Positions 45,270 through 54,617 of a DNA stretch of 64,000 bases are shown piece after piece. The notes beneath the pieces were generated by a model that had not been told where the DNA came from, ran no database searches, and saw only the letters and a program-made list of their open reading frames with translations. The DNA comes from an uncultured Flavobacteriaceae bacterium (lineage in GTDB: Bacteria; Bacteroidota; Bacteroidia; Flavobacteriales; Flavobacteriaceae). Positions within the stretch are counted from its first letter, which is position 1; each line of letters begins with the position of its first letter. The stretch covers positions 248,001 to 312,000 of the forward strand of contig CANMSI010000001.1 in NCBI GenBank assembly GCA_947500575.1. The letters are read 5' to 3'. Made by a program: the position numbers and the translations under genes.

Positions 45270-45422
45270 GGTATTTAAAGTTCCCTCCCATTTTTCAGGG
45301 TGTCTCATTTCACTATTTATAGCATGGTACAACTTTACAGCTTCCCTTAGTTTTGAATCAAACAAGTAGAATGTCCATGGATCAAAAATAAAATAAGATG
45401 AAATCCGTTTAAAATAAACTCC
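45264..45422 (-). pseudogene. C-terminal stump of a truncated gene
   Basis: On the minus strand 52 codons are open, from a stop at 45423-45425 to a stop at 45264-45266, with no start codon except an ATG near the end. The translation has protein-like composition (ISSYFIFDPWTFYLFDSKLR, then KLYHAINSEMRHPEKWEGTL) and not the low-complexity look of noise. It overlaps the LD-carboxypeptidase 3' end by 6 bases, as a convergent gene would. The upstream part is missing and the YbjN-like gene starts 19 bases away, so an insertion or deletion may have cut it. I do not recognise the family. Confidence 0.4.
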
Positions 45423-45440
45423 TTAAAAACGCATAAATCA

Positions 45441-46616
45441 ATGAACAACGTACTACCACATTTTAAAAGACCTTTAAAAAGTAATAATGAACCCAAAACC
45501 GTTGTTAGTTATTGGGACAAGGCAATGGACGCCTATGATGCCAAAAACTACAAGACTGCTTTATTGGAAACCTTGAATTATATGAATCCCGAATTACTAA
45601 ATAATCGGGATATACATTCAGACTTGAATATTGTGCAAGGACAAGGTTCTGCAGAAATCCGAATCCATATTTCTTCAGATACTTTCTCCATACAAGCTCC
45701 TTTCTTAAAAGTAACCGAAAGTGCTAATAAAGTAGCCCTGTTTCGAAAAATTGCAGAGGTAAATTTTGCACCATTGACTTTAGCTCAAATTCATTTAAAG
45801 GAAGATACGCTATGGTTTGGGGTAGAAATGCCCATCTCTCAATGCCAACCTTATAAGGTATATGATGCATTAAGGGAGGTATGTGTTTATGCAGATGATT
45901 ATGATGATGAATTTGTTGAGAAGTACAAAGCAGATTTTTACCAAGAACCAAAAATATCCCCGCTTACTTTAGACGAAAAAGAAACGGTTTGGCACCAGAT
46001 CAATGGCATTCTGACCGACTATAAAAATTACAGTCAATTTTTTAAGGAAAAAAGATGGGATGCATTTCAATGGGATATTATATTCATCTCCATCCTAAAG
46101 ATTGTAAACATGCCTTATGTACATGGAACTTTAAGAACCAAATTACAAGAATACGTGAATAATATGTATAACGGTAGTATTGATTTTAACCACCGTATAG
46201 ATAAGGGCACTAACTTTATGCAAAAGCTTTGTGCTATGTCGCAAAAGGAAATTATGAGCGATGTGTATCATGCGCAAGCAGTAATTTCATTAAAATGGCG
46301 TAGTTCTATTAAAATAGTTCAGGATGAGGCTAAAAAAATGGAGCGTTTTGTAAATAAGTATGTAAATGATAGTGACAATTTTTCTTTATGCTATTATTTA
46401 CAATATTCTTTCTTACATCTCTTGTATAATTTTAATGTAGAAGACATACACAAAGAAGCCATTTATGATGTATTGGAAAAGGTATCTGGACTAGAACCAA
46501 GTGCGGCTTCAAAGCACTTGTTAAATACCTACTATGGTTTTTTAGATGGGAATACCAAGGTAGCTTCAGCTGCTAAAGGCTCATCAAAAGGATTTTTCTC
46601 TAAACTTTTCGGATAA
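45441..46616 (+). CDS. YbjN-like protein, partner of the following protease
   Basis: A 391-residue soluble protein without signal peptide or membrane segment. Residues about 22-50 look like one TPR unit (SYWDKAMDAYDAKNYKTALLE). Residues about 60-165 resemble a YbjN/type III chaperone-like fold: GSAEIRIHISSDTFSIQAPF, LFRKIAEVNFAPLTLAQIHL, LWFGVEMPISQ. The rest is helical and ends in GSSKGFFSKLFG, a short amphipathic tail. The next gene, 19 bases downstream, encodes a protease whose C-terminus also has a YbjN-like part, so the two products probably interact. Family assignment is from pattern memory. Confidence 0.7.
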   Translation: MNNVLPHFKRPLKSNNEPKTVVSYWDKAMDAYDAKNYKTALLETLNYMNPELLNNRDIHSDLNIVQGQGSAEIRIHISSDTFSIQAPFLKVTESANKVALFRKIAEVNFAPLTLAQIHLKEDTLWFGVEMPISQCQPYKVYDALREVCVYADDYDDEFVEKYKADFYQEPKISPLTLDEKETVWHQINGILTDYKNYSQFFKEKRWDAFQWDIIFISILKIVNMPYVHGTLRTKLQEYVNNMYNGSIDFNHRIDKGTNFMQKLCAMSQKEIMSDVYHAQAVISLKWRSSIKIVQDEAKKMERFVNKYVNDSDNFSLCYYLQYSFLHLLYNFNVEDIHKEAIYDVLEKVSGLEPSAASKHLLNTYYGFLDGNTKVASAAKGSSKGFFSKLFG

Positions 46617-46635
46617 TATTTAAGCAAAAAACAAC

Positions 46636-47706
46636 ATGGAAAATATACAAAAATCAGTTTATAAAATTATAACAGCGTCCGGAACAGGGAGCGGTTTTAC
46701 AGTAGCCGGACATGATCATATTATTACAAATTATCATGTGGTAAAAGGAGAAAAAGTAGTTGCGGTAGAAGACCATAAAAAAGATAGACATGTAGCATAT
46801 GTAGTAATGGCCAACCCAGACGTAGATTTGGCAATCCTTCACATAGATGGATTTAAAAACACTGAAAATCAAATAAAACTAGATGAAAATATAGTAATCA
46901 ATAATACCCAAAAGGTGTATATTAATGGATATCCCTTTGGAATGCCCTATACAATAACGGAGGGTATTGTTTCGTCTACAAGTCAACCCATGGGCAATAG
47001 ACACTATATTCAAACAGATGCCGCTGTAAACCCTGGAAATTCTGGAGGTCCTATGTTAAACGAAGCTGGTGTTTTAGTGGGAGTTACCACGTCTAAATTC
47101 ACAGATGCAGACAACGTAGGCTTTGGTATAAAGCATTTAGACCTTATTAAGGAGATTAGTGATTTTAATTATATTGACAATACTTTTAGAGTAAAATGTA
47201 ATTCGTGTGATACGTATACTGATAAGGAAACTGAATTCTGTACGAACTGCGGAAATGACATGGACATTTCCTATTTTGAAGAGTTTGAAAAATCGCACTT
47301 TGCTAATTTTGTAGAAAACGCCTTGACCGAATTAGGGATGAATCCAGTTTTAGGCAGAGCGGGAAGAGATTTTTGGGAGTTTCATCAAGGAAGCGCACTC
47401 ATAAGAATTTTTGTTTTTAAGAGGGATTATTTAATTGCCACCTCTCCTATGAACAGACTTCCAAAGCAAAACTTGCAAGAATTAATGCAGTATTTGCTCC
47501 AGGATAACGTTTCTCCCTACTATCTTGGGATACATGACAATAAAATCTTCCTGTCTTACCGAACACATTTATCAGACATCTTTACGGATTACGCAGATGG
47601 AATTAAAGAGAATATCAAAAATCTAGCGTTGAAAGCAGATGATTTAGACAATTTCTTTATGGACGAATATGGATGCGAAATGTCTATTGAGGCAAAAGAT
47701 GCTTAG
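46636..47706 (+). CDS. Cytoplasmic trypsin-like serine protease with zinc ribbon and YbjN-like domain
   Basis: A 356-residue protein without signal peptide or membrane segment. Residues about 1-175 are a Deg/trypsin-like protease with the full triad: His34 in ITNYHVV, Asp64 in DVDLAILHI and Ser136 in NPGNSGGP. No PDZ domain follows. A zinc ribbon comes next (CxxC at 188-191 and CxxC at 202-205). Residues about 215-340 look YbjN-like (FWEFHQGSALIRIFVFKRDYLI, YYLGIHDNKIFLSYRTHL). This combination in the cytoplasm is unusual. It is in one operon with the YbjN-like gene, and a 17-bp tandem repeat overlaps its stop codon. Confidence 0.85.
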   Translation: MENIQKSVYKIITASGTGSGFTVAGHDHIITNYHVVKGEKVVAVEDHKKDRHVAYVVMANPDVDLAILHIDGFKNTENQIKLDENIVINNTQKVYINGYPFGMPYTITEGIVSSTSQPMGNRHYIQTDAAVNPGNSGGPMLNEAGVLVGVTTSKFTDADNVGFGIKHLDLIKEISDFNYIDNTFRVKCNSCDTYTDKETEFCTNCGNDMDISYFEEFEKSHFANFVENALTELGMNPVLGRAGRDFWEFHQGSALIRIFVFKRDYLIATSPMNRLPKQNLQELMQYLLQDNVSPYYLGIHDNKIFLSYRTHLSDIFTDYADGIKENIKNLALKADDLDNFFMDEYGCEMSIEAKDA

Positions 47707-47735
47707 AAGATTTTATCTCTTAGAAGATTTTATCT
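47702..47735 (+). repeat. 17-bp perfect tandem duplication
   Basis: CTTAGAAGATTTTATCT occurs twice back to back (47702-47718 and 47719-47735). The first copy contains the TAG stop codon of the protease gene. Recent replication slippage or a repair scar is likely. Confidence 0.85.
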
Positions 47736-47746
47736 TTAGATATACC

Positions 47747-47786
47747 ACTGGTCATACTGTTTACAGTCTATGACCAGTTTTTTTTT
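47747..47786 (+). terminator. Rho-independent terminator after the protease gene
   Basis: ACTGGTCAT / ATGACCAGT arms with an inner ACTGT / ACAGT extension and nine T. It faces the + strand only. Confidence 0.75.
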
Positions 47787-47805
47787 AGTTTTTAATAGGA
47801 CCATG

Positions 47806-50007
47806 TTAATTGGCAACTTCACTCATAAATTTAATTCGATACAAACGCAACTCTTCATCTTCATATTCACCATCAAACTCTTCCAAAGCCACATCGATTT
47901 TATCCGTTTCTGCTTCTAAAAAATAATCATGCAATTCTTCTTGCTGATCTTCATCTAAAATTTCATCGATCCAATAACCCACATTCAATTTGGTGCCACT
48001 AAATACAATCTGCTCCATTTCTTTTATTAAATCTGCCAATGCTAAACCTTTTGCATCGGCGATATCATCTAAGGGAAGTTTTCTATCTACATTTTGAATA
48101 ACATATAATTTTAGGGCAGAATTAGCACCCGTACTTTTTACTACCAAATCATCTGGTCTAATGATTTCGTTTTCTTCTACATATTTAGAAATTAAACTTA
48201 TAAACGGAGTTCCGTACTTTTTAGCCTTCCCATCCCCTACCCCATGAATATTAATCAATTCTGGCATGCTCATAGGATATTTAAGTGCCATATCTTCTAA
48301 AGAAGGATCTTGGAATACTACAAAAGGTGGTACTTCATGTTTTTGAGCCTCCTTTTTCCTTAAATCTTTTAAGAATTGTAAGAGTTTCTCATCGGCCACT
48401 CCACCACCAGTTTTAGCTGCGCTCACAATAGCATCATTATTAGCAGCACTGTATACATGATCTTGGGTCATCATAAACGACTCAGGCTTTTCTAAAAAAG
48501 CCTTCCCTTTAGGAGTCACATGTAAAATTCCATATTGTTCTATCTCTTTCTTAAGAAGTCCCGCAATCAATGTTTGTCTGATTAAGGCCATCCAAAAATG
48601 GCTGTCCTTATCTGACCCAATACCAAAGAAAGGTTTTGTATCTGTTTTATGAGACGATATAAGCGCATTTACCTTTCCTGTTAAAGCGTGAACAATCTCT
48701 TTGGATTTAAACTTCTCGCTCGTTCCTTGTACCACTTTTATCAGTTTAACAACCTCCTCTTCTGCCTCGTGCTTCTCTTTTGGATTACGCACATTATCAT
48801 CCATATCTGCCCCCGCTCCATTTACCTCATCAAACTCCTCCCCAAAATAGTGCAGAATAAATTTTCTTCTTGAAATAGAAGTTTCGGCATAAGCCACAAT
48901 TTCTTGAAGTAATGCATTTCCTATTTCCTGCTCCGCTACGGGTTTACCAGACATAAATTTCTCGAGCTTCTCTATGTCCTTGTATGAATAAAAAGCAAGA
49001 CAGTGCCCCTCTCCATCATCTCTACCAGCGCGTCCTGTTTCCTGATAATAACTTTCAATGCTTTTAGGAATATCATGATGAATTACGTAACGTACGTCTG
49101 GTTTGTCTATTCCCATGCCAAAGGCAATGGTTGCCACCACCACGTCTACATCTTCCATCAAAAACATATCCTGATACTTAGATCTGGTCTTTGCATCAAA
49201 ACCCGCATGATAAGGAACCGCACTCACACCATTTACCTGTAATACTTGCGCCAACTCTTCTACTCGTTTTCTGCTTAAACAATAAATAATTCCTGATTTC
49301 TTAGAATTTTGCTTTACAAAACGAATAATATCAGCATCTACATTGGCCGTTTTGGGGCGTATTTCATAATACAAATTAGGCCTATTAAAAGAAGCCTTAA
49401 ACACCTTGGCGTCTGAAATTCCCAAGTTTTTAATAATATCTTCTTGAACTTTAGGAGTTGCGGTGGCTGTAAGACCAATAATGGGAATATGATCGCCTAA
49501 TCTGCCAATGATATTTCTTAGATTTCGGTATTCTGGTCTGAAATCGTGCCCCCATTCTGATATACAATGTGCCTCATCTACCGCAACAAAAGAGATTTTA
49601 ACCCCTTGCAAGAATTCTACATATTCATCTTTTGTAAGAGACTCTGGCGCCACATACAATAGCTTGGTAACCCCATCTAGGATATCTTGTTTTACTTGTT
49701 TTACTTCGGTTTTGGTAAGGGACGAGTTTAAAACATGAGCTATACCATGCTCCGAAGAAATACCTCGAATGGCATCTACCTGATTTTTCATTAAAGCAAT
49801 TAAAGGCGAAACTACAATAGCGGTACCCTCTTGCATTAAAGCTGGTAGTTGAAAACAAAGGGACTTTCCTCCTCCGGTAGGCATAATAACAAAAGTATGC
49901 TTGCCTTGAACAATGTTTTCAATAACTTTTTCCTGAAGTCCTTTAAACTTAGAAAAGCCAAAATACTTTTTTAACGAAGAATGTAAATCAATTTCATTCA
50001 AACCCAT
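47806..50007 (-). CDS. recQ: RecQ-family DNA helicase lacking zinc cysteines
   Basis: A 733-residue helicase. The helicase core (about 1-340) is intact: Walker [45 protein letters not shown], and motif [13 protein letters not shown]. In the RQC domain the four zinc cysteines of E. coli RecQ are absent: the region reads [20 protein letters not shown] then [13 protein letters not shown]. An HRDC-like domain follows ([20 protein letters not shown]) and a C-terminal extension of about 120 residues. It unwinds DNA 3'-5' in recombination and repair. Zinc loss is, I think, shared by flavobacterial copies. Confidence 0.93.
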   Translation of the reverse strand: MGLNEIDLHSSLKKYFGFSKFKGLQEKVIENIVQGKHTFVIMPTGGGKSLCFQLPALMQEGTAIVVSPLIALMKNQVDAIRGISSEHGIAHVLNSSLTKTEVKQVKQDILDGVTKLLYVAPESLTKDEYVEFLQGVKISFVAVDEAHCISEWGHDFRPEYRNLRNIIGRLGDHIPIIGLTATATPKVQEDIIKNLGISDAKVFKASFNRPNLYYEIRPKTANVDADIIRFVKQNSKKSGIIYCLSRKRVEELAQVLQVNGVSAVPYHAGFDAKTRSKYQDMFLMEDVDVVVATIAFGMGIDKPDVRYVIHHDIPKSIESYYQETGRAGRDDGEGHCLAFYSYKDIEKLEKFMSGKPVAEQEIGNALLQEIVAYAETSISRRKFILHYFGEEFDEVNGAGADMDDNVRNPKEKHEAEEEVVKLIKVVQGTSEKFKSKEIVHALTGKVNALISSHKTDTKPFFGIGSDKDSHFWMALIRQTLIAGLLKKEIEQYGILHVTPKGKAFLEKPESFMMTQDHVYSAANNDAIVSAAKTGGGVADEKLLQFLKDLRKKEAQKHEVPPFVVFQDPSLEDMALKYPMSMPELINIHGVGDGKAKKYGTPFISLISKYVEENEIIRPDDLVVKSTGANSALKLYVIQNVDRKLPLDDIADAKGLALADLIKEMEQIVFSGTKLNVGYWIDEILDEDQQEELHDYFLEAETDKIDVALEEFDGEYEDEELRLYRIKFMSEVAN

Positions 50008-50154
50008 ACTGCTAATGTCAATTTTACATAGGTTCCCTTAGACGTTGGGGGGAACGTTAAATTTCTTTAAGTTATAAATTTCTGTTCTAAAGTAAGAAAA
50101 TCAGGTTAAAATTATTTTGTTGGAATTTTAAATATTCAGTAAAATAAGTTTATG

Positions 50155-50162
50155 TAATTTTG
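50155..50162 (+). promoter_or_regulatory. Promoter -7 element of the kdsD-tatC-lptB operon
   Basis: TAATTTTG, perfect to TAnnTTTG, 57 bases before the TTG start at 50219. The divergent gap of 211 bases otherwise holds a G6 run (50047-50052) flanked by ACGTT/AACGT. Confidence 0.4.
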
Positions 50163-50218
50163 TATTCTTAAATATAAGACATTCTTTTAGGATTTCAATC
50201 ACTTAATTCCAAAATCCG

Positions 50219-51184
50219 TTGAGTAAACCCGAAGCTATACTTGCCATAGCAAAAAAAACCATAGAGATGGAGAGCACTGCCATCCAAGATCTTGTGCCAC
50301 TTTTAGATGAAGATTTTGTACAGACTGTGCAAAGTATATTGAATGCTAAAGGTAGAGTAGTTATTTCTGGGATAGGAAAAAGTGCCATCATTGCGTCTAA
50401 AATTGTCGCTACATTAAACTCAACAGGTACTCCAGCTATCTTTATGCATGCAGCAGATGCTATTCATGGAGATCTAGGCACCATACTAGAAGACGATGTT
50501 GTTATTTGTATTTCCAAAAGTGGAAATACTCCCGAAATAAAAATGTTGGTACCCCTTATTAAAAGAGGAAAGAATATCCTCATAGGAATGACCGGGGACT
50601 CCAATTCCTTTTTAGCAAAGCAAGCTCACTTCGTATTGAATACCTTTGTAGCAAAGGAAGCATGTCCAAATAATTTAGCTCCAACCACAAGTACTACTGC
50701 GCAATTGGTCATGGGAGATGCCTTGGCAGTTTGTCTTTTGGAGCTTAGAGGTTTTAGCAGTTCCGATTTTGCAAAATACCATCCGGGTGGTTCCTTAGGA
50801 AAACGGCTATACTTACGAGTAGAAGACATCGCCAATAATAATCTAAAACCGCAAGTAGACATTAGTGCAGATGTGCGCCAAGTCATCGTAGAAATTTCAG
50901 AAAAAATGTTGGGCGCAACGGCTGTCATTGAAAAAGAAATCATTGTAGGAATCATCACAGACGGTGATATTCGAAGAATGCTAAATAAGCACGACAATAT
51001 CAGCGGATTAAAGGCAAGGGATATTATGAGTCCCCATCCGAAAACAATTAATACGGATGTACTAGCAGTAAAAGCATTGGAATTAATGCAAGACAAAGGT
51101 ATTTCCCAATTGTTAGCGGTGGAGGGAACTACCTATAAGGGCGTGGTACATCTACATAACCTAATTAACGAAGGTATTTTATAA
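50219..51184 (+). CDS. kdsD: Arabinose-5-phosphate isomerase (KpsF/GutQ type)
   Basis: A 321-residue enzyme that makes arabinose 5-phosphate, precursor of Kdo. SIS domain: SGIGKSAIIASKIVATLNST, HAADAIHGDLG, ISKSGNTPEIKML and NNLAPTTSTTAQLVMGDALA. Two CBS motifs fill the C-terminus (DIANNNLKPQV..., DIMSPHPKTINTDVLAVKAL). The start is TTG: the in-frame stop at 50204 leaves no ATG before 50267, and starting there would remove the first helix. It overlaps tatC by one base (TAATG). The symbol follows function; kpsF is used for the same family. Confidence 0.92.
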   Translation: MSKPEAILAIAKKTIEMESTAIQDLVPLLDEDFVQTVQSILNAKGRVVISGIGKSAIIASKIVATLNSTGTPAIFMHAADAIHGDLGTILEDDVVICISKSGNTPEIKMLVPLIKRGKNILIGMTGDSNSFLAKQAHFVLNTFVAKEACPNNLAPTTSTTAQLVMGDALAVCLLELRGFSSSDFAKYHPGGSLGKRLYLRVEDIANNNLKPQVDISADVRQVIVEISEKMLGATAVIEKEIIVGIITDGDIRRMLNKHDNISGLKARDIMSPHPKTINTDVLAVKALELMQDKGISQLLAVEGTTYKGVVHLHNLINEGIL

Positions 51185-52020
51185 TGGCAAAAGGAAAAGA
51201 ACCCAATGAAATGTCCTTTCTAGATCATCTGGAAGAATTACGCTGGCATCTTATTCGTTCTACCATAGCGGTGGTAATAATAGGAATGGTAGCCTTTCTG
51301 ATGAAAGATTTTATTTTTGGCACTATCATCTTTGGACCAAAAGAACCTGATTTTCCAACCTATGATATTTTTTGCAAATTATCTCAATTGTTGGGTTTTA
51401 GCGAGGCTTTTTGCAACTCAGAAGCTGTTTTTACAATTCAGAGTAGGCAAATGGCAGAACAATTTTCCATTCATATCTGGACTTCTATCTGGGCTGGTTT
51501 TATTGTTGGTTTTCCCTACATTTTATATGAAATGTGGAAATTTATATCTCCTGGTCTTTACGAAAAAGAGCGAAAAAGTTCCAAAGGATTTATTTTCATA
51601 GCCTCCTTATTATTCTTTTTAGGAGTCCTATTTGGCTACTATATTGTATCACCTCTTTCTATTAATTTCTTGGGGAGTTACTCTTTGGACGATTCCATTG
51701 TGAGAGAGTTTGATATTAGCTCTTATGTGGCAACTGTGAGGGCGTCTGTAATTGCTTGTGGACTCATTTTTGAATTACCCATCATTGTGTTTTTTCTAAC
51801 AAAAGTAGGCTTAGTTACCCCTGAGATTCTTAGAAAATATCGAAAAATATCATTGGTTGTGGTATTGATATTATCTGCGATCATTACACCCCCAGATATT
51901 GCAAGTCAAATTGTAGTTGCTGTTCCAATTCTTATTTTATATCAAATCAGTATTTATATCTCTAAAATTGTGCTTAAAAGAGAAGCTAAAAAAGAAAAAA
52001 AGAATGCCAAATCCCGTTGA
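51184..52020 (+). CDS. tatC: Sec-independent protein translocase TatC
   Basis: A 278-residue membrane protein, core of the Tat export pathway for folded proteins. Seen: the N-terminal signature EMSFLDHLEELRWHLIRSTI, ISPGLYEKERK, and six hydrophobic segments, with SAIITPPDIASQIVVAVPILILYQ near the end. An insertion of about 55 residues (PKEPDFPTYDIFCK... to ...RQMAEQFSIH) sits between segments one and two, as in Bacteroidetes TatC by memory. No tatA or tatB is nearby. The start overlaps kdsD by one base and its end overlaps the next start by 17. Confidence 0.96.
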   Translation: MAKGKEPNEMSFLDHLEELRWHLIRSTIAVVIIGMVAFLMKDFIFGTIIFGPKEPDFPTYDIFCKLSQLLGFSEAFCNSEAVFTIQSRQMAEQFSIHIWTSIWAGFIVGFPYILYEMWKFISPGLYEKERKSSKGFIFIASLLFFLGVLFGYYIVSPLSINFLGSYSLDDSIVREFDISSYVATVRASVIACGLIFELPIIVFFLTKVGLVTPEILRKYRKISLVVVLILSAIITPPDIASQIVVAVPILILYQISIYISKIVLKREAKKEKKNAKSR

Positions 52021-52354
52021 AGAATTTAATGCATATCGCGCTAAGATGAACGATAAGTTGTTAGCTGATAACAACAAAATTATTAAACGAATCTTTAATT
52101 TAGACACCAATGCCTTTACGGAGGGTGTTTTGGACAAAAAAACAAAGGAGTTATTAGGCTTGGTAGCTTCAACCGTTCTACGATGTGATGATTGCGTAAA
52201 ATACCACCTAGAAAGCTCTTATGAGCAAGGTGTTTCAAAAGCCGAAGTAATGGAAACTCTAAGCATCGCTACTTTGGTAGGGGGCACCATTGTAATTCCT
52301 CATTTAAGAAGGGCTTATGAATATTGGGAGGTTCTGGAAGAGAATGAAGGTTAA
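52004..52354 (+). CDS. Carboxymuconolactone decarboxylase (AhpD-like) family protein
   Basis: A 116-residue protein of the CMD family. The motif LRCDDCVKYHLESSYEQG has the CxxC-x3-H pattern of AhpD-like peroxidase or disulfide-handling proteins, followed by GVSKAEVMETLSIATLVGG. A role in thiol-based redox chemistry is likely; the electron partner is unknown. The ATG at 52004 gives the family length and is inside the tatC end, so the two are translationally coupled. Confidence 0.88.
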   Translation: MPNPVEEFNAYRAKMNDKLLADNNKIIKRIFNLDTNAFTEGVLDKKTKELLGLVASTVLRCDDCVKYHLESSYEQGVSKAEVMETLSIATLVGGTIVIPHLRRAYEYWEVLEENEG

Positions 52355-52437
52355 ACTTTTGACAATTCTTTCAAACAAATGTTAGAATGCATTAGATTTG
52401 AAAATAGGTAATACGTTCCTTAGCTGAATTAAACTAA

Positions 52438-53178
52438 ATGAAACTTAGAGCAGAAAACATCATGAAATCCTATAGAGGACGTAAAGTGGTTAAAGGGATT
52501 TCCCTTGAAGTTGGCCAAGGAGAAATAGTGGGCCTTTTAGGTCCAAATGGTGCAGGGAAAACCACCTCCTTTTATATGATTGTTGGCCTTATTAAACCCA
52601 ATGGTGGTAATATCTATTTGGATGACATGGAAATTACAAAATTTCCTATGTACAAAAGGGCCCAAAATGGCATAGGATACCTAGCGCAGGAAGCATCTGT
52701 ATTTCGAAAGCTCAGTGTAGAGAAAAACATTTTAAGTGTATTACAGCTCACCAAACTAAGCAAGAAAGAGCAAGAAATGAAAATGGAGTCCCTACTAGAA
52801 GAGTTTGGTTTGGGGCATATTCGTAAAAATAGAGGAGACTTACTTTCTGGTGGCGAAAGAAGAAGAACAGAGATTGCGCGTGCCCTTGCTACTGATCCTA
52901 AATTTATCTTATTGGATGAACCCTTTGCAGGAGTAGATCCGGTTGCCGTGGAAGACATTCAGCGGATTGTGGCGCAATTAAAAAATAAAAATATAGGTAT
53001 TCTTATTACCGATCATAATGTACAAGAGACACTTGCCATTACGGAACGTTCTTATTTAATGTTCGAAGGCGGTATTCTAAAATCGGGGATTCCAGAAGAT
53101 TTAGCAGAAGATGAAATGGTGCGAAAAGTATATCTAGGTCAGAATTTTGAATTGCGAAAAAAGAAATTAGATTTCTAA
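52438..53178 (+). CDS. lptB: LPS export ABC transporter ATPase LptB
   Basis: A 246-residue ABC ATPase that powers lipopolysaccharide transport from the inner membrane with LptF/LptG. Seen: [17 protein letters not shown] (Walker A), the Q-loop [10 protein letters not shown], signature [16 protein letters not shown], Walker [20 protein letters not shown] and the switch His in [19 protein letters not shown]. The context with kdsD supports LPS synthesis. A -7-like element TAGATTTG lies at 52393-52400. The convergent gene ends 10 bases away. Confidence 0.95.
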   Translation: MKLRAENIMKSYRGRKVVKGISLEVGQGEIVGLLGPNGAGKTTSFYMIVGLIKPNGGNIYLDDMEITKFPMYKRAQNGIGYLAQEASVFRKLSVEKNILSVLQLTKLSKKEQEMKMESLLEEFGLGHIRKNRGDLLSGGERRRTEIARALATDPKFILLDEPFAGVDPVAVEDIQRIVAQLKNKNIGILITDHNVQETLAITERSYLMFEGGILKSGIPEDLAEDEMVRKVYLGQNFELRKKKLDF

Positions 53179-53188
53179 CTTTTTCATA

Positions 53189-54586
53189 TTACAAGGGCAA
53201 CCAAAGTACCATGGCTATCTGCGCCAAAAAGTATAGTAGAAAGGGAATCACCAAAAAACCCATTACATCTCTTGCCTGCAACTTAATTCCTTTCGCCATA
53301 ATTGGCAAAAGCAAGAGCAAGTAAAATGGCTGTAATAAGTTAGTAAGAGCTTCTCCATAAGCAATAGAAAGAGATGCTCTCGATGTCATTTCCTTGAGTT
53401 TTATAGCGGATACATCTCCCCCAATAGTATGTACGGCTTCTATCACACTGGGACCAATCACGGCATACTCTCCTCCACCAGAAGGAATGGCAAAATTTAC
53501 GACTCCTCCCAATAAATAAGCAAAAAAAGGATAGGTTTCTTCCGTAGCTACGGAAGCAATTAACTTTCCTAGCTCCGCTCCTAGTCCTGTAAATTGGATT
53601 ATTCCCATAATACCCGCATAGAAAGGGAACTGAAATAGAATAGCAGAAATATTGCTGCTAGCACGTTTCATAGAGATACCATACCTCATGGGAGTTTTAT
53701 GCATTAAAAGCCCCATCATCACAAAAACAAAAATCATGATGTTTAAGTTTAAATCAAACCCTTTTGTATCAAAATGATGTACAATATAAACAACCCCCAT
53801 AAGTGCCACTGTATATTGCAGGATCATACTATTATTTAACCGATCCGAAACTGCTTTAAAGGGAAGTTTAAAGCTATTGGCCTCCTCTGAAATTGTCATC
53901 GTTTCAGATCTATCGTCAGATGCTAGTAAATCATTTATCTCTTTGCCTATTGTTTTCTTAGGCACTAGCAAAAGCATTAAAAGTGGTCCTAATACTACCA
54001 TTAAAACAATCATCCCAATATTTAAAACAGAACCCAAGGTATACGAAGTAGCAATCGTATCGGGTACCATACCAGCTTTTATCATATAATTGTCTTCCGT
54101 ATTTAATAACAGTGGAATAGAACTAGATAAACCAGTTACCCAACCAATCATTGAAAAGTAAACGCATGCTATTAAATAGGGGTAGTGAATCCCTTTTACA
54201 CGTAATGCTAATTCCCTAGCTAAAACCGCAGTAATTACTATCCAGCCCCAACTCACCATGGACAGAAAAAAACCAATCAAAACTACGAAATAGTATACCT
54301 GTTTTGGGGTCTTTATATAGCTAGTGAGGTAATCAATTGCCTTTTTTACAGAAGACGATAAGGCAATACTATACCCTGTTATAATTAGCAGCACCATTTG
54401 CATTCCAAATTCTAATAGTGTCCAAAAACCGTCATACCATGACTGAATAATCTTTAAAGGGGAAGAGCCGATCCAGAAAAAAGAGATGATAGCAGTAATC
54501 AAAGTTAATACCAATGCAAAAACAAAAGCATCAGGCATATTCTTTCTAAAAACATCTGTAAATTTCTCTCCTAGTTTTGAAATCAT
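53189..54586 (-). CDS. Short-chain fatty acid transporter (AtoE family)
   Basis: A 465-residue membrane protein with about eleven hydrophobic segments. It matches the AtoE/TIGR00366 family: the N-terminus KLGEKFTDVFRKNMPDAFVFALVLT, SWGWIVITAVLARELALRVKG, FPFYAGIMGIIQFTGLG and FAIPSGGGEYAVIGPSVIEA. It likely imports short-chain fatty acids such as acetate, butyrate or acetoacetate; the substrate is inferred from the family. It starts 31 bases after pssA and probably shares its promoter. Confidence 0.9.
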   Translation of the reverse strand: MISKLGEKFTDVFRKNMPDAFVFALVLTLITAIISFFWIGSSPLKIIQSWYDGFWTLLEFGMQMVLLIITGYSIALSSSVKKAIDYLTSYIKTPKQVYYFVVLIGFFLSMVSWGWIVITAVLARELALRVKGIHYPYLIACVYFSMIGWVTGLSSSIPLLLNTEDNYMIKAGMVPDTIATSYTLGSVLNIGMIVLMVVLGPLLMLLLVPKKTIGKEINDLLASDDRSETMTISEEANSFKLPFKAVSDRLNNSMILQYTVALMGVVYIVHHFDTKGFDLNLNIMIFVFVMMGLLMHKTPMRYGISMKRASSNISAILFQFPFYAGIMGIIQFTGLGAELGKLIASVATEETYPFFAYLLGGVVNFAIPSGGGEYAVIGPSVIEAVHTIGGDVSAIKLKEMTSRASLSIAYGEALTNLLQPFYLLLLLPIMAKGIKLQARDVMGFLVIPFLLYFLAQIAMVLWLPL

Positions 54587-54617
54587 ACAACCGTGTTTTC
54601 TTTATTTCGAAATGCTA

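Noticed and set aside
50041-50058. G6 run flanked by ACGTT/AACGT between recQ and kdsD as an operator
   Set aside because: Arms are only five bases and are not placed on a recognisable promoter element; too weak to call.
50626-51096. Long minus-strand open frame of 156 codons
   Set aside because: It lies fully antisense to the well-supported kdsD gene, has low-complexity Ser/Thr-rich sequence and no family resemblance.
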